Counted from the first letter of the stretch, positions 41,151-50,409 are shown. The stretch: DNA of 64,000 nucleotides from an uncultured Alphaproteobacteria bacterium (GCA_950054485.1 CATLPD010000004.1:62001-126000), one strand, 5' to 3'. Numbers and translations: made by a program. Notes: generated by a model not told the origin, from the sequence alone.

Positions 41151-43112
41151 ATGTCTGAAGGAATAAATGCGATGAAATGGCAGCCGACACAGGACCAAAA
41201 GTCCGGGACGGCCTTGTACGAATTCATGTCTCATATGAACGAAGACGCAGGTACGGATCTTTCATCCTATAAAGATATTTGGTCTTATTCCGTTAAAAAC
41301 CCTGAAATTTTCTGGTCGCAGGTTTGGGATTTCACAGGTGTTATTGCGTCTGAAAAAGGTGATCGTGTCATCGTAAAGGCGCCGCACATGAAAGATTGCC
41401 GTTTCTTCCCGGACGCGCGTTTGAATTTTGCCGAAAATCTATTACGTCGCCGCGATGATGAAATCGCAATCGTTTTTCGTGGTGAAGACCACATTGAGAA
41501 AAAACTGACATATAAAAAGCTCTATGAAAAGGTCAGCCTTTTGGCACAGGCTTTGCGCAATGCGGGCGTTCGTCAGGGTGATCGTGTTGCTGGCTATCTT
41601 CCGAATATGCCACAGGCTGTGATTGCCATGCTGGCAACGTCTTCCATCGGTGCGATCTGGTCTTCGGCGTCCCCTGATTTTGGGGTGCAGGGGGTTCTTG
41701 ACCGTTTTGGCCAGGTTGAACCCAAAGTTCTATTCTGCGTGGATCAGTATTTTTATAATGACAAAGCCATCGATTGCATGGAGAAAAACCGCGCAGTCTT
41801 TAAAAGCCTGCCAAGCGTTGAGAAGCTGGTGATTGTAAAATATCTGGAAGAGGCCGAAGTCGATCTGCCGACGGGCGCTGAATTGTTTTACGATTTTATT
41901 CAAGGGTATTTGCCGACGGATATCGAATTCGAACAGTTGCCGTTTGATCATCCGCTTTACATCATGTTTTCCAGCGGCACAACCGGCACACCCAAATGTA
42001 TTGTTCACGGACAGGGCGGCACGCTGTTACAGCACCTGAAAGAACATAAGCTGCAATGTGATATACGTCCCGATGATCGTGTATTCTATTTTACGACAAC
42101 AGGTTGGATGATGTGGCAGTGGCTGGTTTCCGCCTTGGCATCCGAGGCCAGGATACTGCTGTTTGACGGCGCGCCGTTTTATCCGGATGGATACAGCCTA
42201 TGGGATTTTGCAAACGAGCAAAAATGCACCCATTTTGGGACATCTGCCAAATTTATTGATGCATTGAAAAAGCATGAACTGTCCCCTGGTAAAAAATATG
42301 ATCTATCCGATTTGCGTTGGATCGGATCAACAGGGTCACCTTTGGTGCACGAAGCCTTTGATTATGTCTATGACGAGATCAAAAGCGATGTGCATCTGGC
42401 TTCTATCTCGGGTGGTACCGACATCATATCCTGTTTTGTTTTGGGTAATCCCTTATCACCCGTTTACAAGGGTGAAATACAGGGGCCGGGCCTGGGCATG
42501 GATGTCGATGTCTTTGACACGATGGGCCGGTCGGTATCTGATGGCAAGGGTGAGCTGGTCTGCAAAACGCCGTTTCCTTGTATGCCGACAGGTTTCTGGA
42601 ATGACCCTGAGGGTAAACGCTATATGGATGCCTATTTTGATAAATTCGACAACATCTGGTGTCATGGGGATTGGTGTGAATGGACTGAATATGGTGGTGT
42701 CATTATACATGGCCGATCTGACGCAACATTGAACCCCGGTGGGGTGCGGATCGGCACGGCTGAAATTTACCGTCAGGTTGAAAAGCTTCCCGAAGTCAAG
42801 GAAAGTATCGCGGTCGGCCAGGAATGGGACGGCGATGTCCGTGTCGTTTTGTTTGTTGTGATGCGCGATGGCAAAAAACTGTCAGATAAAATTGTGGACG
42901 AGATTAAATCGGTGATCCGAAGTGGCGCATCACCGCGCCATGTGCCTGCAAAAGTCATTGCAGTCAGCGACATTCCACGCACCAAAAGCGGCAAAATTAC
43001 CGAATTGGCCGTGCGGGATATTATTCATGGCCGCGATATCGAAAATAAGGAGGCGCTGGCAAATCCGGAAGCCTTGGAAGAATATAAGAATATAGAGGAG
43101 TTGGCAGCCTGA
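41151..43112 (+). CDS. Acetoacetyl-CoA synthetase
   Basis: A 653-residue ATP-dependent acyl-CoA synthetase that activates acetoacetate to acetoacetyl-CoA, allowing use of ketone bodies or polyhydroxybutyrate products. It has the AMP-binding motif MFSSGTTGTPKCIVHGQGGT and the family-specific HKLQCDIRPDDRVFYFTTTG, WMMWQWLVSALASEARILLFDGAP and the C-terminal acyl-transfer RHVPAKVIAVSDIPRTKSGK with its catalytic Lys. Start at ATG 41151 (GGAG 6 nt upstream) preferred to an earlier TTG. The last base of its stop codon overlaps the ATG of the next gene. Ordinary length for the family. Confidence 0.93.
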   Translation: MSEGINAMKWQPTQDQKSGTALYEFMSHMNEDAGTDLSSYKDIWSYSVKNPEIFWSQVWDFTGVIASEKGDRVIVKAPHMKDCRFFPDARLNFAENLLRRRDDEIAIVFRGEDHIEKKLTYKKLYEKVSLLAQALRNAGVRQGDRVAGYLPNMPQAVIAMLATSSIGAIWSSASPDFGVQGVLDRFGQVEPKVLFCVDQYFYNDKAIDCMEKNRAVFKSLPSVEKLVIVKYLEEAEVDLPTGAELFYDFIQGYLPTDIEFEQLPFDHPLYIMFSSGTTGTPKCIVHGQGGTLLQHLKEHKLQCDIRPDDRVFYFTTTGWMMWQWLVSALASEARILLFDGAPFYPDGYSLWDFANEQKCTHFGTSAKFIDALKKHELSPGKKYDLSDLRWIGSTGSPLVHEAFDYVYDEIKSDVHLASISGGTDIISCFVLGNPLSPVYKGEIQGPGLGMDVDVFDTMGRSVSDGKGELVCKTPFPCMPTGFWNDPEGKRYMDAYFDKFDNIWCHGDWCEWTEYGGVIIHGRSDATLNPGGVRIGTAEIYRQVEKLPEVKESIAVGQEWDGDVRVVLFVVMRDGKKLSDKIVDEIKSVIRSGASPRHVPAKVIAVSDIPRTKSGKITELAVRDIIHGRDIENKEALANPEALEEYKNIEELAA

Positions 43113-43654
43113 TGAGTATCAAACGCGGATATTTTGCGATGGGCGTTGAAGGAATTTCAAAGCCCGGTAATGTTGGAAACCTTGTGCGATCAGCCCACAG
43201 TTTCGGGGCCAGTTTCTTTTTTACGATTGATCCGGTAGTTGACGTTAAAAAGGTTGCCAAAACGGATACATCTGATGCCTTCACGCATTTGCCGCTTTAT
43301 AACTTCGGCAGCGTTGATGAAATGAGTTTGCCGCAAAAATGTCAATTGGTGGGTATTGAGCTGATGGAAGATTCGATCGAGCTTCCCAGTTTTCGTCATC
43401 CGACGCGCGCAGCCTATGTTCTGGGACGCGAACGCGGCAGCCTGAGCCCCGAGCTGGTTGAAAAATGCGATCACATCATCAAAATTCCCATGCAATTCTG
43501 CGTTAATGTCGGGGTGGCTGGCGCAATCGTCATGTATGACCGTCTGATTTCCATGGGGCGTTATGCCCCGCGCCCTGTGCAGGCGGGCGGCCCGACCGAG
43601 TTTTTACCGGAACATGTCCATGGCGGTCAAATTATCCGCTGTGGTAAAAAATAA
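43112..43654 (+). CDS. SpoU/TrmH-family RNA 2'-O-methyltransferase
   Basis: A 180-residue SPOUT methyltransferase. Motif 1 is NVGNLVRSAHSFGA, motif 2 VLGRERGSLSPELV and motif 3 IPMQFCVNVGVAGAIVMYDR; these make the knotted AdoMet pocket. Target RNA cannot be told; the short form without N-terminal RNA-binding extension resembles TrmL/TrmH-like tRNA enzymes. Its ATG shares a base with the stop of the preceding synthetase, so the two are co-translated by chance or operon formation. Confidence 0.9.
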   Translation: MSIKRGYFAMGVEGISKPGNVGNLVRSAHSFGASFFFTIDPVVDVKKVAKTDTSDAFTHLPLYNFGSVDEMSLPQKCQLVGIELMEDSIELPSFRHPTRAAYVLGRERGSLSPELVEKCDHIIKIPMQFCVNVGVAGAIVMYDRLISMGRYAPRPVQAGGPTEFLPEHVHGGQIIRCGKK

Positions 43655-43868
43655 TTTCACATCAAAAAACACGATTCTTTTACGGCTTGGAAAAGTATAA
43701 AATTTCCATTTAACTTTAAAAATAAAAACATAATTTCGCCGTTAAATCAAAAAGCGTAATTTTCAATTTATTTTCATTGTTGGATATAAAATTTGTAGGT
43801 TTGTTAAATCTGAAAATGGTAGAATGAAACTCTATCAATTATGTAATCAATAATGAAGCAGGTGAAGA

Positions 43869-44951
43869 ATGAATGTTTTTGATCACGTTGAATTCGACCA
43901 TCACGAAAGAATTGGTTTCTTCAATGATACCAAGACAGGCCTGAAGGCTATAATTGCAATTCATAATACAAATCGCGGCCCGGCCTTGGGTGGATGTAGA
44001 ATGTGGAACTACGCAAGCGAGGATGAGGCGCTGACCGACGTGTTGCGCCTTTCGCGCGGTATGACATACAAGGCGGCGATTACCGATTTACCACTGGGTG
44101 GTGGCAAGTCTGTGATTATTGCGGATGCTAAAACCGAAAAAACGCCTGAAATGATGCGTGCCATGGGGCGCGCTGTTCAGCAAATGGGCGGCGATTACAT
44201 TACCGCCGAAGATGTGAATACATCCGTCGACGATATGTTACAAATTTCAAAAGAAACAACACATGTCGTGGGCTTGCCTGCAACGGACGGGCAGGGCGGT
44301 GGTGATCCGTCCCCGCTGACAGCCTATGGTGTTTTTGTCGGTTTGAAATCAGCTGTTGAATATCGCTTGAAATCTGACCTGAATGGCAAGGTTGTTGCCG
44401 TTCAGGGGCTGGGGCATGTCGGATATAACCTTTGCCGTCATCTGCATGAATCAGGTGCGAAACTGGTTGTTACAGATATCAATGCCGATGTGCTGGATCA
44501 GGCGAAATCTGATTTTGGTGCCGAAGTTGTCGGCCTGAATGATATCTATGATGTGGATGCCGATGTTTATGCACCATGTGCATTGGGCGCGACACTGAAT
44601 GACGACACGCTGCCAAGGTTAAAGGTTTCTGTTATCGCGGGTGCCGCAAACAACCAGCTGGCAACGGCCAAGCACGCCAATATCTTGCAAGATCGCGGCA
44701 TTTTATATGCGCCGGACTATGTGATTAATGCGGGCGGATTGATCAATGTGCATTACGAACATGTCGCCCGTAAATCAGGCGGCGGATATGACCGCGATGC
44801 AGTTTGTGCGCATATCGACAAGATCGGTGATACGATGGAAACATTGTTCAAAATGTCAGAGCGTGAAAACATTTCGACAGCGACAGCTGCGGACCGTTTG
44901 GCGGAACAGCGCTTTAATGCGCCAAAAGCAACTACGGCCGAAGCTGCATAG
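43869..44951 (+). CDS. ldh: Leucine dehydrogenase (Glu/Leu/Phe/Val dehydrogenase family)
   Basis: A 360-residue amino acid dehydrogenase that oxidatively deaminates leucine and similar amino acids with NAD+. Family markers are GPALGGCRMW, LSRGMTYKAAITDLPLGGGK (catalytic Lys), TAEDVNTS, and the NAD-binding VVAVQGLGHVGYNLCRHLH. C-terminal YAPDYVINAGGLINVHYE is also typical. GAAGG-like Shine-Dalgarno (AGGTGAAG) precedes the ATG. Closest to the leucine/phenylalanine subgroup; exact substrate preference is uncertain. A G/C-rich hairpin, CCCCG/CGGGG, follows at 44975. Confidence 0.9.
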   Translation: MNVFDHVEFDHHERIGFFNDTKTGLKAIIAIHNTNRGPALGGCRMWNYASEDEALTDVLRLSRGMTYKAAITDLPLGGGKSVIIADAKTEKTPEMMRAMGRAVQQMGGDYITAEDVNTSVDDMLQISKETTHVVGLPATDGQGGGDPSPLTAYGVFVGLKSAVEYRLKSDLNGKVVAVQGLGHVGYNLCRHLHESGAKLVVTDINADVLDQAKSDFGAEVVGLNDIYDVDADVYAPCALGATLNDDTLPRLKVSVIAGAANNQLATAKHANILQDRGILYAPDYVINAGGLINVHYEHVARKSGGGYDRDAVCAHIDKIGDTMETLFKMSERENISTATAADRLAEQRFNAPKATTAEAA

Positions 44952-44993
44952 TTTAATAAATCCTCCAAATCAAAAGCCCCGTATTTTTGCGGG

Positions 44994-45359
44994 GGGTAAC
45001 TGCCGATCTTTTGGAAAAAGCGGTATTCCACTCTAGTCTGTGGATAATGGGTAAACCCGCATTTTATAAGCAAAGTACCTCGATCAATGTTCAGTTTAAT
45101 GCCATGACCATTCAAAATAAGAGGTTTGTTTATTCTACGGCGTTTTTGGGCTTTATATTGAGGAATTGGATTTATTCTTTTTAATCAATAATCCCCACGG
45201 GCAGCCCAATTATCATTAGCTTTGGAAATAATTTTTGCTGTTTTTTGAAGTGCTTGTTTCATATAGGTTTTTAGCATATTTAAGCCGCTAAAACCACACT
45301 TAAAGCATTGTATTATATAATTATTATTTAAAGTTCATTCCTTTTACAGTTTTCTTAAG
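44994..45359. other. A/T-rich region without clear genes
   Basis: No convincing gene is found. A possible minus-strand 25-codon frame (45185-45262, MKQALQKTAKI...NWAARGDY) is noted but not accepted. A hairpin CCCCGTATTTTTGCGGGG stands just upstream, at 44975-44992. Sequence is low in G+C compared with the rest of the window. Confidence 0.5.
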
Positions 45360-45365
45360 TATAAT
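45360..45365 (+). promoter_or_regulatory. TATAAT -10 element directly before the pilin-like gene
   Basis: The distance from this perfect -10 element to the ATG at 45373 is 7 nt, so transcription should start at or very near the ATG. This would give a leaderless mRNA; no Shine-Dalgarno is visible. Confidence 0.4.
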
Positions 45366-45372
45366 GTAAAAT

Positions 45373-46059
45373 ATGAAATATCAGTCTGGAAATGCTTTAT
45401 TCTTAATCCTTATTGCAGTCGCTCTGTTTGCTGCGTTGTCCTATGCAATCACATCTTCTTCAAGAGGTGGCGGTGGAATTAATAAAGAACAAGCCGAACT
45501 AGATGCCGCGGTAATAAATTCTTATGCGTCTGCAATACAGGCAGCGTATAATAGATACAAACTTGCAGGAGGCTATGAGCAAATTCAGCTAGGTGTCGAC
45601 ACTGGCACAGTTAGCGGCACGTGTTATAATGGCATGAACACGTATTCTTGCAGTACGATAGGTTTGTTTAATCCAAATGACGGACTTCCCTTACCTGACA
45701 TTGATGAGTTTAGGATTTCGCCCCCCCCTACTACTCAACCTATAACATGGTACAGTACGCGCATGCAACTCACTTCAGGAGATATGGGTACAAGCGAACC
45801 GGATATATTAGTTTCTTTTAACCACCTCGATGAAAATGTTTGCTTAGCCATAAACAGGAGCTTTCATGGTTCGCCTATAATACCTACTGCAACTGCAGGG
45901 ACAGACCCTGCGGGTAAAACTTATATCACGGCAAATAATGATGGTACATTTAATGCCCCTATCTCTACTACTGGAAATTTTAATAGCCCCCACGACAAGG
46001 GTGGGTGTTGGGACTTTGGTGGCTATTATTATTATTTTTTATTGCTACAAGCCAATTAG
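45373..46059 (+). CDS. Pilin-like or pseudopilin-like protein
   Basis: A 228-residue protein with a short basic N-terminus (MKYQSGNA) and one hydrophobic helix (LFLILIAVALFAALSYAITS) in positions 9-28, as in type IV pilin-like proteins, but without the canonical Gly-Phe-Thr-Leu-x-Glu peptidase site. The exported part has two likely disulfide pairs (GTCYNGMNTYSC, and CLAIN/GGCWDF) and a C-terminal Tyr-rich strand. Codon and base composition are A+T-rich compared with most neighbours, hinting at a different origin. There is no Shine-Dalgarno; a TATAAT stands just before the ATG. Function unknown. Confidence 0.72.
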   Translation: MKYQSGNALFLILIAVALFAALSYAITSSSRGGGGINKEQAELDAAVINSYASAIQAAYNRYKLAGGYEQIQLGVDTGTVSGTCYNGMNTYSCSTIGLFNPNDGLPLPDIDEFRISPPPTTQPITWYSTRMQLTSGDMGTSEPDILVSFNHLDENVCLAINRSFHGSPIIPTATAGTDPAGKTYITANNDGTFNAPISTTGNFNSPHDKGGCWDFGGYYYYFLLLQAN

Positions 46060-46216
46060 TCTTAACTTTAGCCACAATCATTTGAATGACTATGTAAGCG
46101 TATTTTTTTCATGGCTGTTTTACGATGTAAAAACAGCCGCCACCAATTAAGGGAGCGACTGTCTTTGTTTTAGCTGTAAGTGTGGTCAAAAATCGGAAAT
46201 CTATGACCTATCACTA

Positions 46217-46246
46217 TACCCCCTGTATTTTTGCGGGGCTTTTTTT
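46217..46246 (+). terminator. Rho-independent-type terminator downstream of the pilin-like gene
   Basis: CCCC and GGGG pair across tgtatttttgc and are followed by CTTTTTTTATT. The core resembles the hairpin at 44975-44992. It also faces the end of the minus-strand methyltransferase gene at 46245. Confidence 0.7.
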
Positions 46247-46988
46247 ATTGGGTGCGGGAATTGGTTTTAACGGCTGATGGCAGAATGCTTTTCGGGTTCA
46301 GCCCGGATCGTTCGGATTTTGCGGCGATAGGCGAAAACAGCTGTTTAGAAACTTCCACCATCAAAAGCCCGCCAAAGGCCGGAAAGAATTTGCGGCCAAT
46401 CTTTTCAATCAGGGGTGCCAGTGATATTAGAATTCGCGAGCGGCCACTTGGCACATAAAGTGTGCGGATATAGCGCTCTACGGTAAAGCCTGCATCCGTT
46501 AGGGCCTGTCGCAGCTGGGTCAGGGAATAGGGGTGGCCTTGGCCGAACGGTGTATTTTCAGCGCGGCTCCACATGCCTGATCTGTTTGGCACCATGATAA
46601 TCATGCGGCCATTGCCATCCAGAATACGCCATAGTTCTTTTAATAGCTCATCGGGTGTCTCTGACGTTTCCAGAGAATGGGCGACCAGAATGCGGTCCAT
46701 GCGCTGCGTTTCAACAGGCAGATGCATATCGTCGCAAACGGCAAGGGCGTTATGGTCGTTATCCGGCCAGCCTTTGGGGTGATATCTTTTGTTCATCAGC
46801 ATTGAAATTGATAGGGGCTCGTCCCCCTTGAAAAACCCCATAAAGGGGTGGGTATATCCGACTCCCAAAACGTGCAGGCCCGACATATCCGACCACCAGT
46901 CTTTTAATAAAACACGCATTAGGCGGCGCACCATACGCCCGCGACTATGGCTGTAAAAATCTTCAATTTCCAGGAAAGAAAGTTTCAT
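46245..46988 (-). CDS. Class I SAM-dependent methyltransferase
   Basis: A 247-residue methyltransferase-domain protein. VLGVGYTHPFMGFF is the AdoMet-binding motif I. RMDRILVAHSLETSETPDEL corresponds to the next acidic motif, and LWRILDGNGRMIIMVPNRSG to the motif IV strand. The C-terminus is long and basic. Similar genes sit next to MutT or GloB genes in alphaproteobacteria. Substrate unknown. It follows mutT by 12 nt on the same strand. Confidence 0.85.
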   Translation of the reverse strand: MKLSFLEIEDFYSHSRGRMVRRLMRVLLKDWWSDMSGLHVLGVGYTHPFMGFFKGDEPLSISMLMNKRYHPKGWPDNDHNALAVCDDMHLPVETQRMDRILVAHSLETSETPDELLKELWRILDGNGRMIIMVPNRSGMWSRAENTPFGQGHPYSLTQLRQALTDAGFTVERYIRTLYVPSGRSRILISLAPLIEKIGRKFFPAFGGLLMVEVSKQLFSPIAAKSERSGLNPKSILPSAVKTNSRTQ

Positions 46989-47000
46989 TTTTTCAGTGCC

Positions 47001-47444
47001 TTAAACCCATTCTTTTATAAATGGTATAAGCGGTATATCTGCTGGCGGCATATCATATTCCTCGATATTTTCTGATCGCACCCACGCCAGTTTTTGGTCT
47101 TCCAATGGTTTCGGGGTGCCTTCCCATACACGGCAGATATAGACCGGCATTAATAAATGAAAACTGTCATAGCTGTGTGATGCGAATGTTAAAGGTGCCA
47201 GACATGAAGGGGCCGTTTTTATACCCAGTTCTTCTTGCAGTTCCCGGCACAGGGCAACCTCGGGCGTTTCATTCTCTTCAACCTTGCCGCCCGGAAATTC
47301 CCACAGGCCCGCCAAGGCTTTGCCTTCTGGGCGTTGCGCCAGCAAAATACGTCTGTCATGATCGACCAGAATGACGGCGGCTACCAGAACCGATTTCAGG
47401 TTTTTGGCTGGGGTTTCAGATTTTAAAGCCTCATGACATCCCAT
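47001..47444 (-). CDS. mutT: Nudix pyrophosphohydrolase MutT
   Basis: A 147-residue 8-oxo-dGTP diphosphatase that removes oxidised nucleotides. The Nudix box is GGKVEENETPEVALCRELQE followed by ELGI. Residues LVAAVILVDHDRRILLAQRP lead into it. Length is normal. It begins the mutT-methyltransferase pair on the minus strand and is divergent from crcB with a 51-nt gap. In the C-terminal part, EIAWV-type WVRSENIEEYDMPPADIPLI is typical for MutT1 proteins. Confidence 0.92.
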   Translation of the reverse strand: MGCHEALKSETPAKNLKSVLVAAVILVDHDRRILLAQRPEGKALAGLWEFPGGKVEENETPEVALCRELQEELGIKTAPSCLAPLTFASHSYDSFHLLMPVYICRVWEGTPKPLEDQKLAWVRSENIEEYDMPPADIPLIPFIKEWV

Positions 47445-47495
47445 TTTTCATCCTTTTTGCTTGCATTTTGTCCGCTATCTTAACACTATGAGGCT

Positions 47496-47879
47496 ATGAA
47501 GACACTGTTTTTTATAGCCTTGGGCGGAATGGTCGGGGCCAGCGGACGTCACGGCGTCAGCGTTTTATGTGCGCGCCTTTTCGGGCATGGCTTTCCGGTT
47601 GCAACAATGGCTGTGAATATATTCGGATCATTCCTGATGGGGCTGTTGGTCGGTTATGGCCTTTATCACAATGACCTGTCACAAGAGGCCAAAATGTTCC
47701 TGATGGTCGGATGTTTGGGATCATTTACAACTTTTTCAACTTTTTCGTTGGATGTGGTGACATTATTTCAACGCGGCGATGTTATGCAGGCGGGCCTTTA
47801 TTTACTGGGATCAGTTGTTTTATCCATAGCGGGACTACTGCTGGGCTTTTATTTTTCAAAAATTGTGGGGGCGGCATGA
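47496..47879 (+). CDS. crcB: Fluoride channel CrcB/Fluc
   Basis: A 127-residue membrane channel exporting fluoride. Four hydrophobic segments are present, with the family blocks ALGGMVGASGRHG, VNIFGSFLMGLLVGY and GCLGSFTTFSTFSLD (the TTFSTF track). Only one copy is visible, and the dimeric Fluc type is expected. The ATGA overlap links it with the rluC-like gene. No fluoride riboswitch is seen in the 51-nt gap upstream. The gene heads a crcB, rluC, AsmA-like, atp12 operon. Confidence 0.93.
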   Translation: MKTLFFIALGGMVGASGRHGVSVLCARLFGHGFPVATMAVNIFGSFLMGLLVGYGLYHNDLSQEAKMFLMVGCLGSFTTFSTFSLDVVTLFQRGDVMQAGLYLLGSVVLSIAGLLLGFYFSKIVGAA

Positions 47880-48886
47880 GCAGCGGCACAGGTGTACAAA
47901 TATTGATCGTGGCTGAAGATGATCACGATACACGTATTGACAAATGGTTCTTTCGTCATTTTCCCGGACTGGGAAAGGGCATGCTCTACAAGCTGATACG
48001 TAAAGGGCAGGTGCGCCTTGACGGTGGACGGGTTAAACCCGATACGCGGGTGATGGCGGGTAATGAAATACGTATTCCCCCAATGCCGGAGGAGGCCTAT
48101 CAACCGCCGAAAGCGACCGTTAAAAAAATAACGCCAGAGGAGCGCGCAGAAAGCCGCGCATTTTTGAAATCTGTGACCTTGTTTGAAGATCAGGATGTTC
48201 TGGTTATAAACAAGCCCTACAATTTGGCAACCCAAGGCGGATCAAAAATATCGAAACATATTGATGGTATTCTAAATGCTGTGAACGAAGAATATAAGCT
48301 GGTCCACAGATTAGATAAGGAAACATCAGGTGTGCTGCTGATCGCCAAGAATACAAAGACCGCACGCGATTTGGGCCGTATATTCAAGGGCCGTGAAATT
48401 CATAAATATTACTGGGCGATTTTATCACCCGCCCCGCAGATGAATGATGGGGTGATCGAGGCGCGCATTGCGAAAGGCCCGGCGCGCGGCGGCGAATATA
48501 TGATGATCAACGATGAAGACGGAAAATATTCGCGCACGGAATATCAGGTTGTCGAGCGTGCCTACACCAAAGCTGCGTGGGTTTTGTTTAAGCCCGAGAC
48601 GGGTCGCACGCATCAGCTGCGTCTTCATGCGCAATTGATCAATGCGCCGATTATTGGCGATGATAAATATAAAATCGAGATGCAGGACCCGATTGATTTG
48701 GAAGATTTAAAGCATGCCGATAAATTGCACTTGCATGCACGGCGTCTGGTTTTGCCGCACCCGTCCGGAAAAGGTAATATTGAAATAGAAGCGCCGCTGC
48801 CGCTGCATATGGTGGAGACCTTCGAATATTTCGGCTTTGATGAAAATGTAGCAGCGGAAATGGAACTGGCCCATGACAATCTTTGA
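47876..48886 (+). CDS. rluC: RluC/RluD-family pseudouridine synthase
   Basis: A 336-residue enzyme that converts uridine to pseudouridine in 23S rRNA. The N-terminal S4 domain (RIDKWFFRHFPGLGKGMLYK, LIRKGQVRLDGGRV) is followed by the catalytic domain with HRLDKETSGVLLIAKN, where Asp is the nucleophile, and ETGRTHQLRLHA. The start is at ATG 47876, overlapping the crcB stop. A longer in-frame stretch lies inside crcB and is not used. The gene ends 14 nt into the next gene. Confidence 0.93.
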   Translation: MSSGTGVQILIVAEDDHDTRIDKWFFRHFPGLGKGMLYKLIRKGQVRLDGGRVKPDTRVMAGNEIRIPPMPEEAYQPPKATVKKITPEERAESRAFLKSVTLFEDQDVLVINKPYNLATQGGSKISKHIDGILNAVNEEYKLVHRLDKETSGVLLIAKNTKTARDLGRIFKGREIHKYYWAILSPAPQMNDGVIEARIAKGPARGGEYMMINDEDGKYSRTEYQVVERAYTKAAWVLFKPETGRTHQLRLHAQLINAPIIGDDKYKIEMQDPIDLEDLKHADKLHLHARRLVLPHPSGKGNIEIEAPLPLHMVETFEYFGFDENVAAEMELAHDNL

Positions 48887-49721
48887 TCTGTTGTTTGCAT
48901 GGAAACTCAAGATGCTGAAATGGGCGCTCTACGCCTTTATTTTTACAATGATTGTGGTGATCATTATTTTGAAAACGCTGAATTTTTCAATTACACATTC
49001 TTTTATTGAAGATGGGATATATAGCTATAGCGGCTGGGAAGTTGATCTTGGCGATGAAAGCCATATAGGGTGGCTGAACGGCCCCAGTTTTGATGCGGAT
49101 AATGTGACTTTTACAAAGCCAGTTGCTGCGAAAGTCAGTGGGCTGGAAATCCCGATTTATAAAATCATATCCATATGGGGTGGCTTTGAAAGAGATGCCG
49201 ATTTTGAAATTACAGGCAAGCAACTCGAAATCGATAATTTCCTTTTTAAAGATGTCAGGCTGATCAGTCGCGTTCAGGATTATGAAACGATTAATCTGTA
49301 TGTCAGTGCTGACAGTGGTCAGCTGAATACCGGCATGGGTGATCCTGATATCAGTCAACTGCTGAATAATGTTTTACCGGCAGGAAATAACAGCGATGAA
49401 TTGGAATGTTTGTCAGCGCCGCTTGTTATCGAGGGCAATATCTTGAAATCAGATCAAACGGTTATGGAGACTGGATCAGCTTATCTGTTATGGCAGGGGC
49501 AGGTCGATTTCGGCACAGAAATACTGGATATCAAAATCACACCGACGGCGAAAAAGAAGATGTCAGGCGTGACAGCCGCCCCCGTTTATGTGACAGGCAG
49601 TTTTTCCGAACCTGTCTTTACCGTCAGGCCCGATGACATTTTGAAACGCATGCGCATGCTGATGAACGGGAAAGCCGAGGATCAAAAACCGAAGATAGAA
49701 TGTAATGAAGAAATTTTATAA
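48873..49721 (+). CDS. AsmA-like membrane-anchored protein
   Basis: A 282-residue protein with one N-terminal membrane helix (LKWALYAFIFTMIVVIIILK), followed by a beta-rich periplasmic domain. The C-terminal part (VDFGTEILDIKITPTAKKKM, then PVYVTGSFSEPVFTVRPD) resembles the C-terminal segment of AsmA proteins, which bridge inner and outer membranes or move lipids. It is much shorter than AsmA (about 600 residues), so only one end of the fold is present. It overlaps rluC by 14 nt and atp12 by 17 nt. Confidence 0.75.
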   Translation: MTIFDLLFAWKLKMLKWALYAFIFTMIVVIIILKTLNFSITHSFIEDGIYSYSGWEVDLGDESHIGWLNGPSFDADNVTFTKPVAAKVSGLEIPIYKIISIWGGFERDADFEITGKQLEIDNFLFKDVRLISRVQDYETINLYVSADSGQLNTGMGDPDISQLLNNVLPAGNNSDELECLSAPLVIEGNILKSDQTVMETGSAYLLWQGQVDFGTEILDIKITPTAKKKMSGVTAAPVYVTGSFSEPVFTVRPDDILKRMRMLMNGKAEDQKPKIECNEEIL

Positions 49722-50409
49722 AAAAGCGACGGCAAAATTCGACAACGGGCGTTTTGTGATTTGTCTGGATGATAAGCCGATTAAAACCCCGGCAGGGCAT
49801 TTGATGGCCATTCGTCAGACTGGTCTAGCCGATGTTGTGATACGGGAATGGGACGATCAGGAAGATGTCATTAACCCCAAGACAATGCCGATCACACAAT
49901 TGCTGAACGTTAAAATTGATAAGGCGCAAGATATGGTTGTGCGCAAACCATTGGAGGATGCGTTGCTGGAATATATCAACAGCGATCTGATTTGTTATTT
50001 TGCCGAGGGGCCTGACAGTCTGGTTGCCGCACAAAGACAGCATTGGTCGCCGTTACAGCAGATATTTAAGGAAGAAAGCGGTATCACCTTAAGAACAACC
50101 AGCGGCATTAACTTCGTAGAACAAGATCCCGAGCTTGAAAAACAGGGACGCGCCTTTGTTGAAAGCCTTGATGCTGCGCACTTCGCCGCCTTTCAATCTG
50201 TTGTCGGCCCGCTGGGCTCGTTCTTTATCGCCAAAGCTTTTGTCGAAAAACATATCACAGCCGATGAGGCTTATAATGCAGCATTGGTAGATGAAGTTTT
50301 TCAGATGGATATTTGGGGCGCTGACCCTGAAGCAGAAAAAAAACACGCGGCGCTACGCAAGGAATTATCTGACGTTGAGCGTTTCCTGCAACTGATTTCA
50401 GAAAACTGA
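49705..50409 (+). CDS. ATP12-family F1-ATPase assembly chaperone
   Basis: A 234-residue chaperone found in alphaproteobacteria and mitochondria, where it binds the F1 alpha subunit. Family marks are RFVICLDDKPIKTPAGH, VIREWDDQEDVINPKTMPIT, NSDLICYFAEGPDSLVAAQR and HWSPLQQIFKEESG. Its start overlaps the AsmA-like gene by 17 nt. Presence with crcB and rluC in one row is a known alphaproteobacterial gene order. About 270 nt of non-coding sequence follow. Confidence 0.92.
   Translation: MKKFYKKATAKFDNGRFVICLDDKPIKTPAGHLMAIRQTGLADVVIREWDDQEDVINPKTMPITQLLNVKIDKAQDMVVRKPLEDALLEYINSDLICYFAEGPDSLVAAQRQHWSPLQQIFKEESGITLRTTSGINFVEQDPELEKQGRAFVESLDAAHFAAFQSVVGPLGSFFIAKAFVEKHITADEAYNAALVDEVFQMDIWGADPEAEKKHAALRKELSDVERFLQLISEN

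Noticed and set aside
45185-45262. Minus-strand 25-codon frame ending in NWAARGDY
   Set aside because: No clear Shine-Dalgarno and no context; short frames arise by chance in A/T-rich DNA. A conserved homologue would change this.
47445-47495. Fluoride riboswitch in front of crcB
   Set aside because: The gap is only 51 nt, shared with mutT, with no crcB-motif stem and pseudoknot recognisable.
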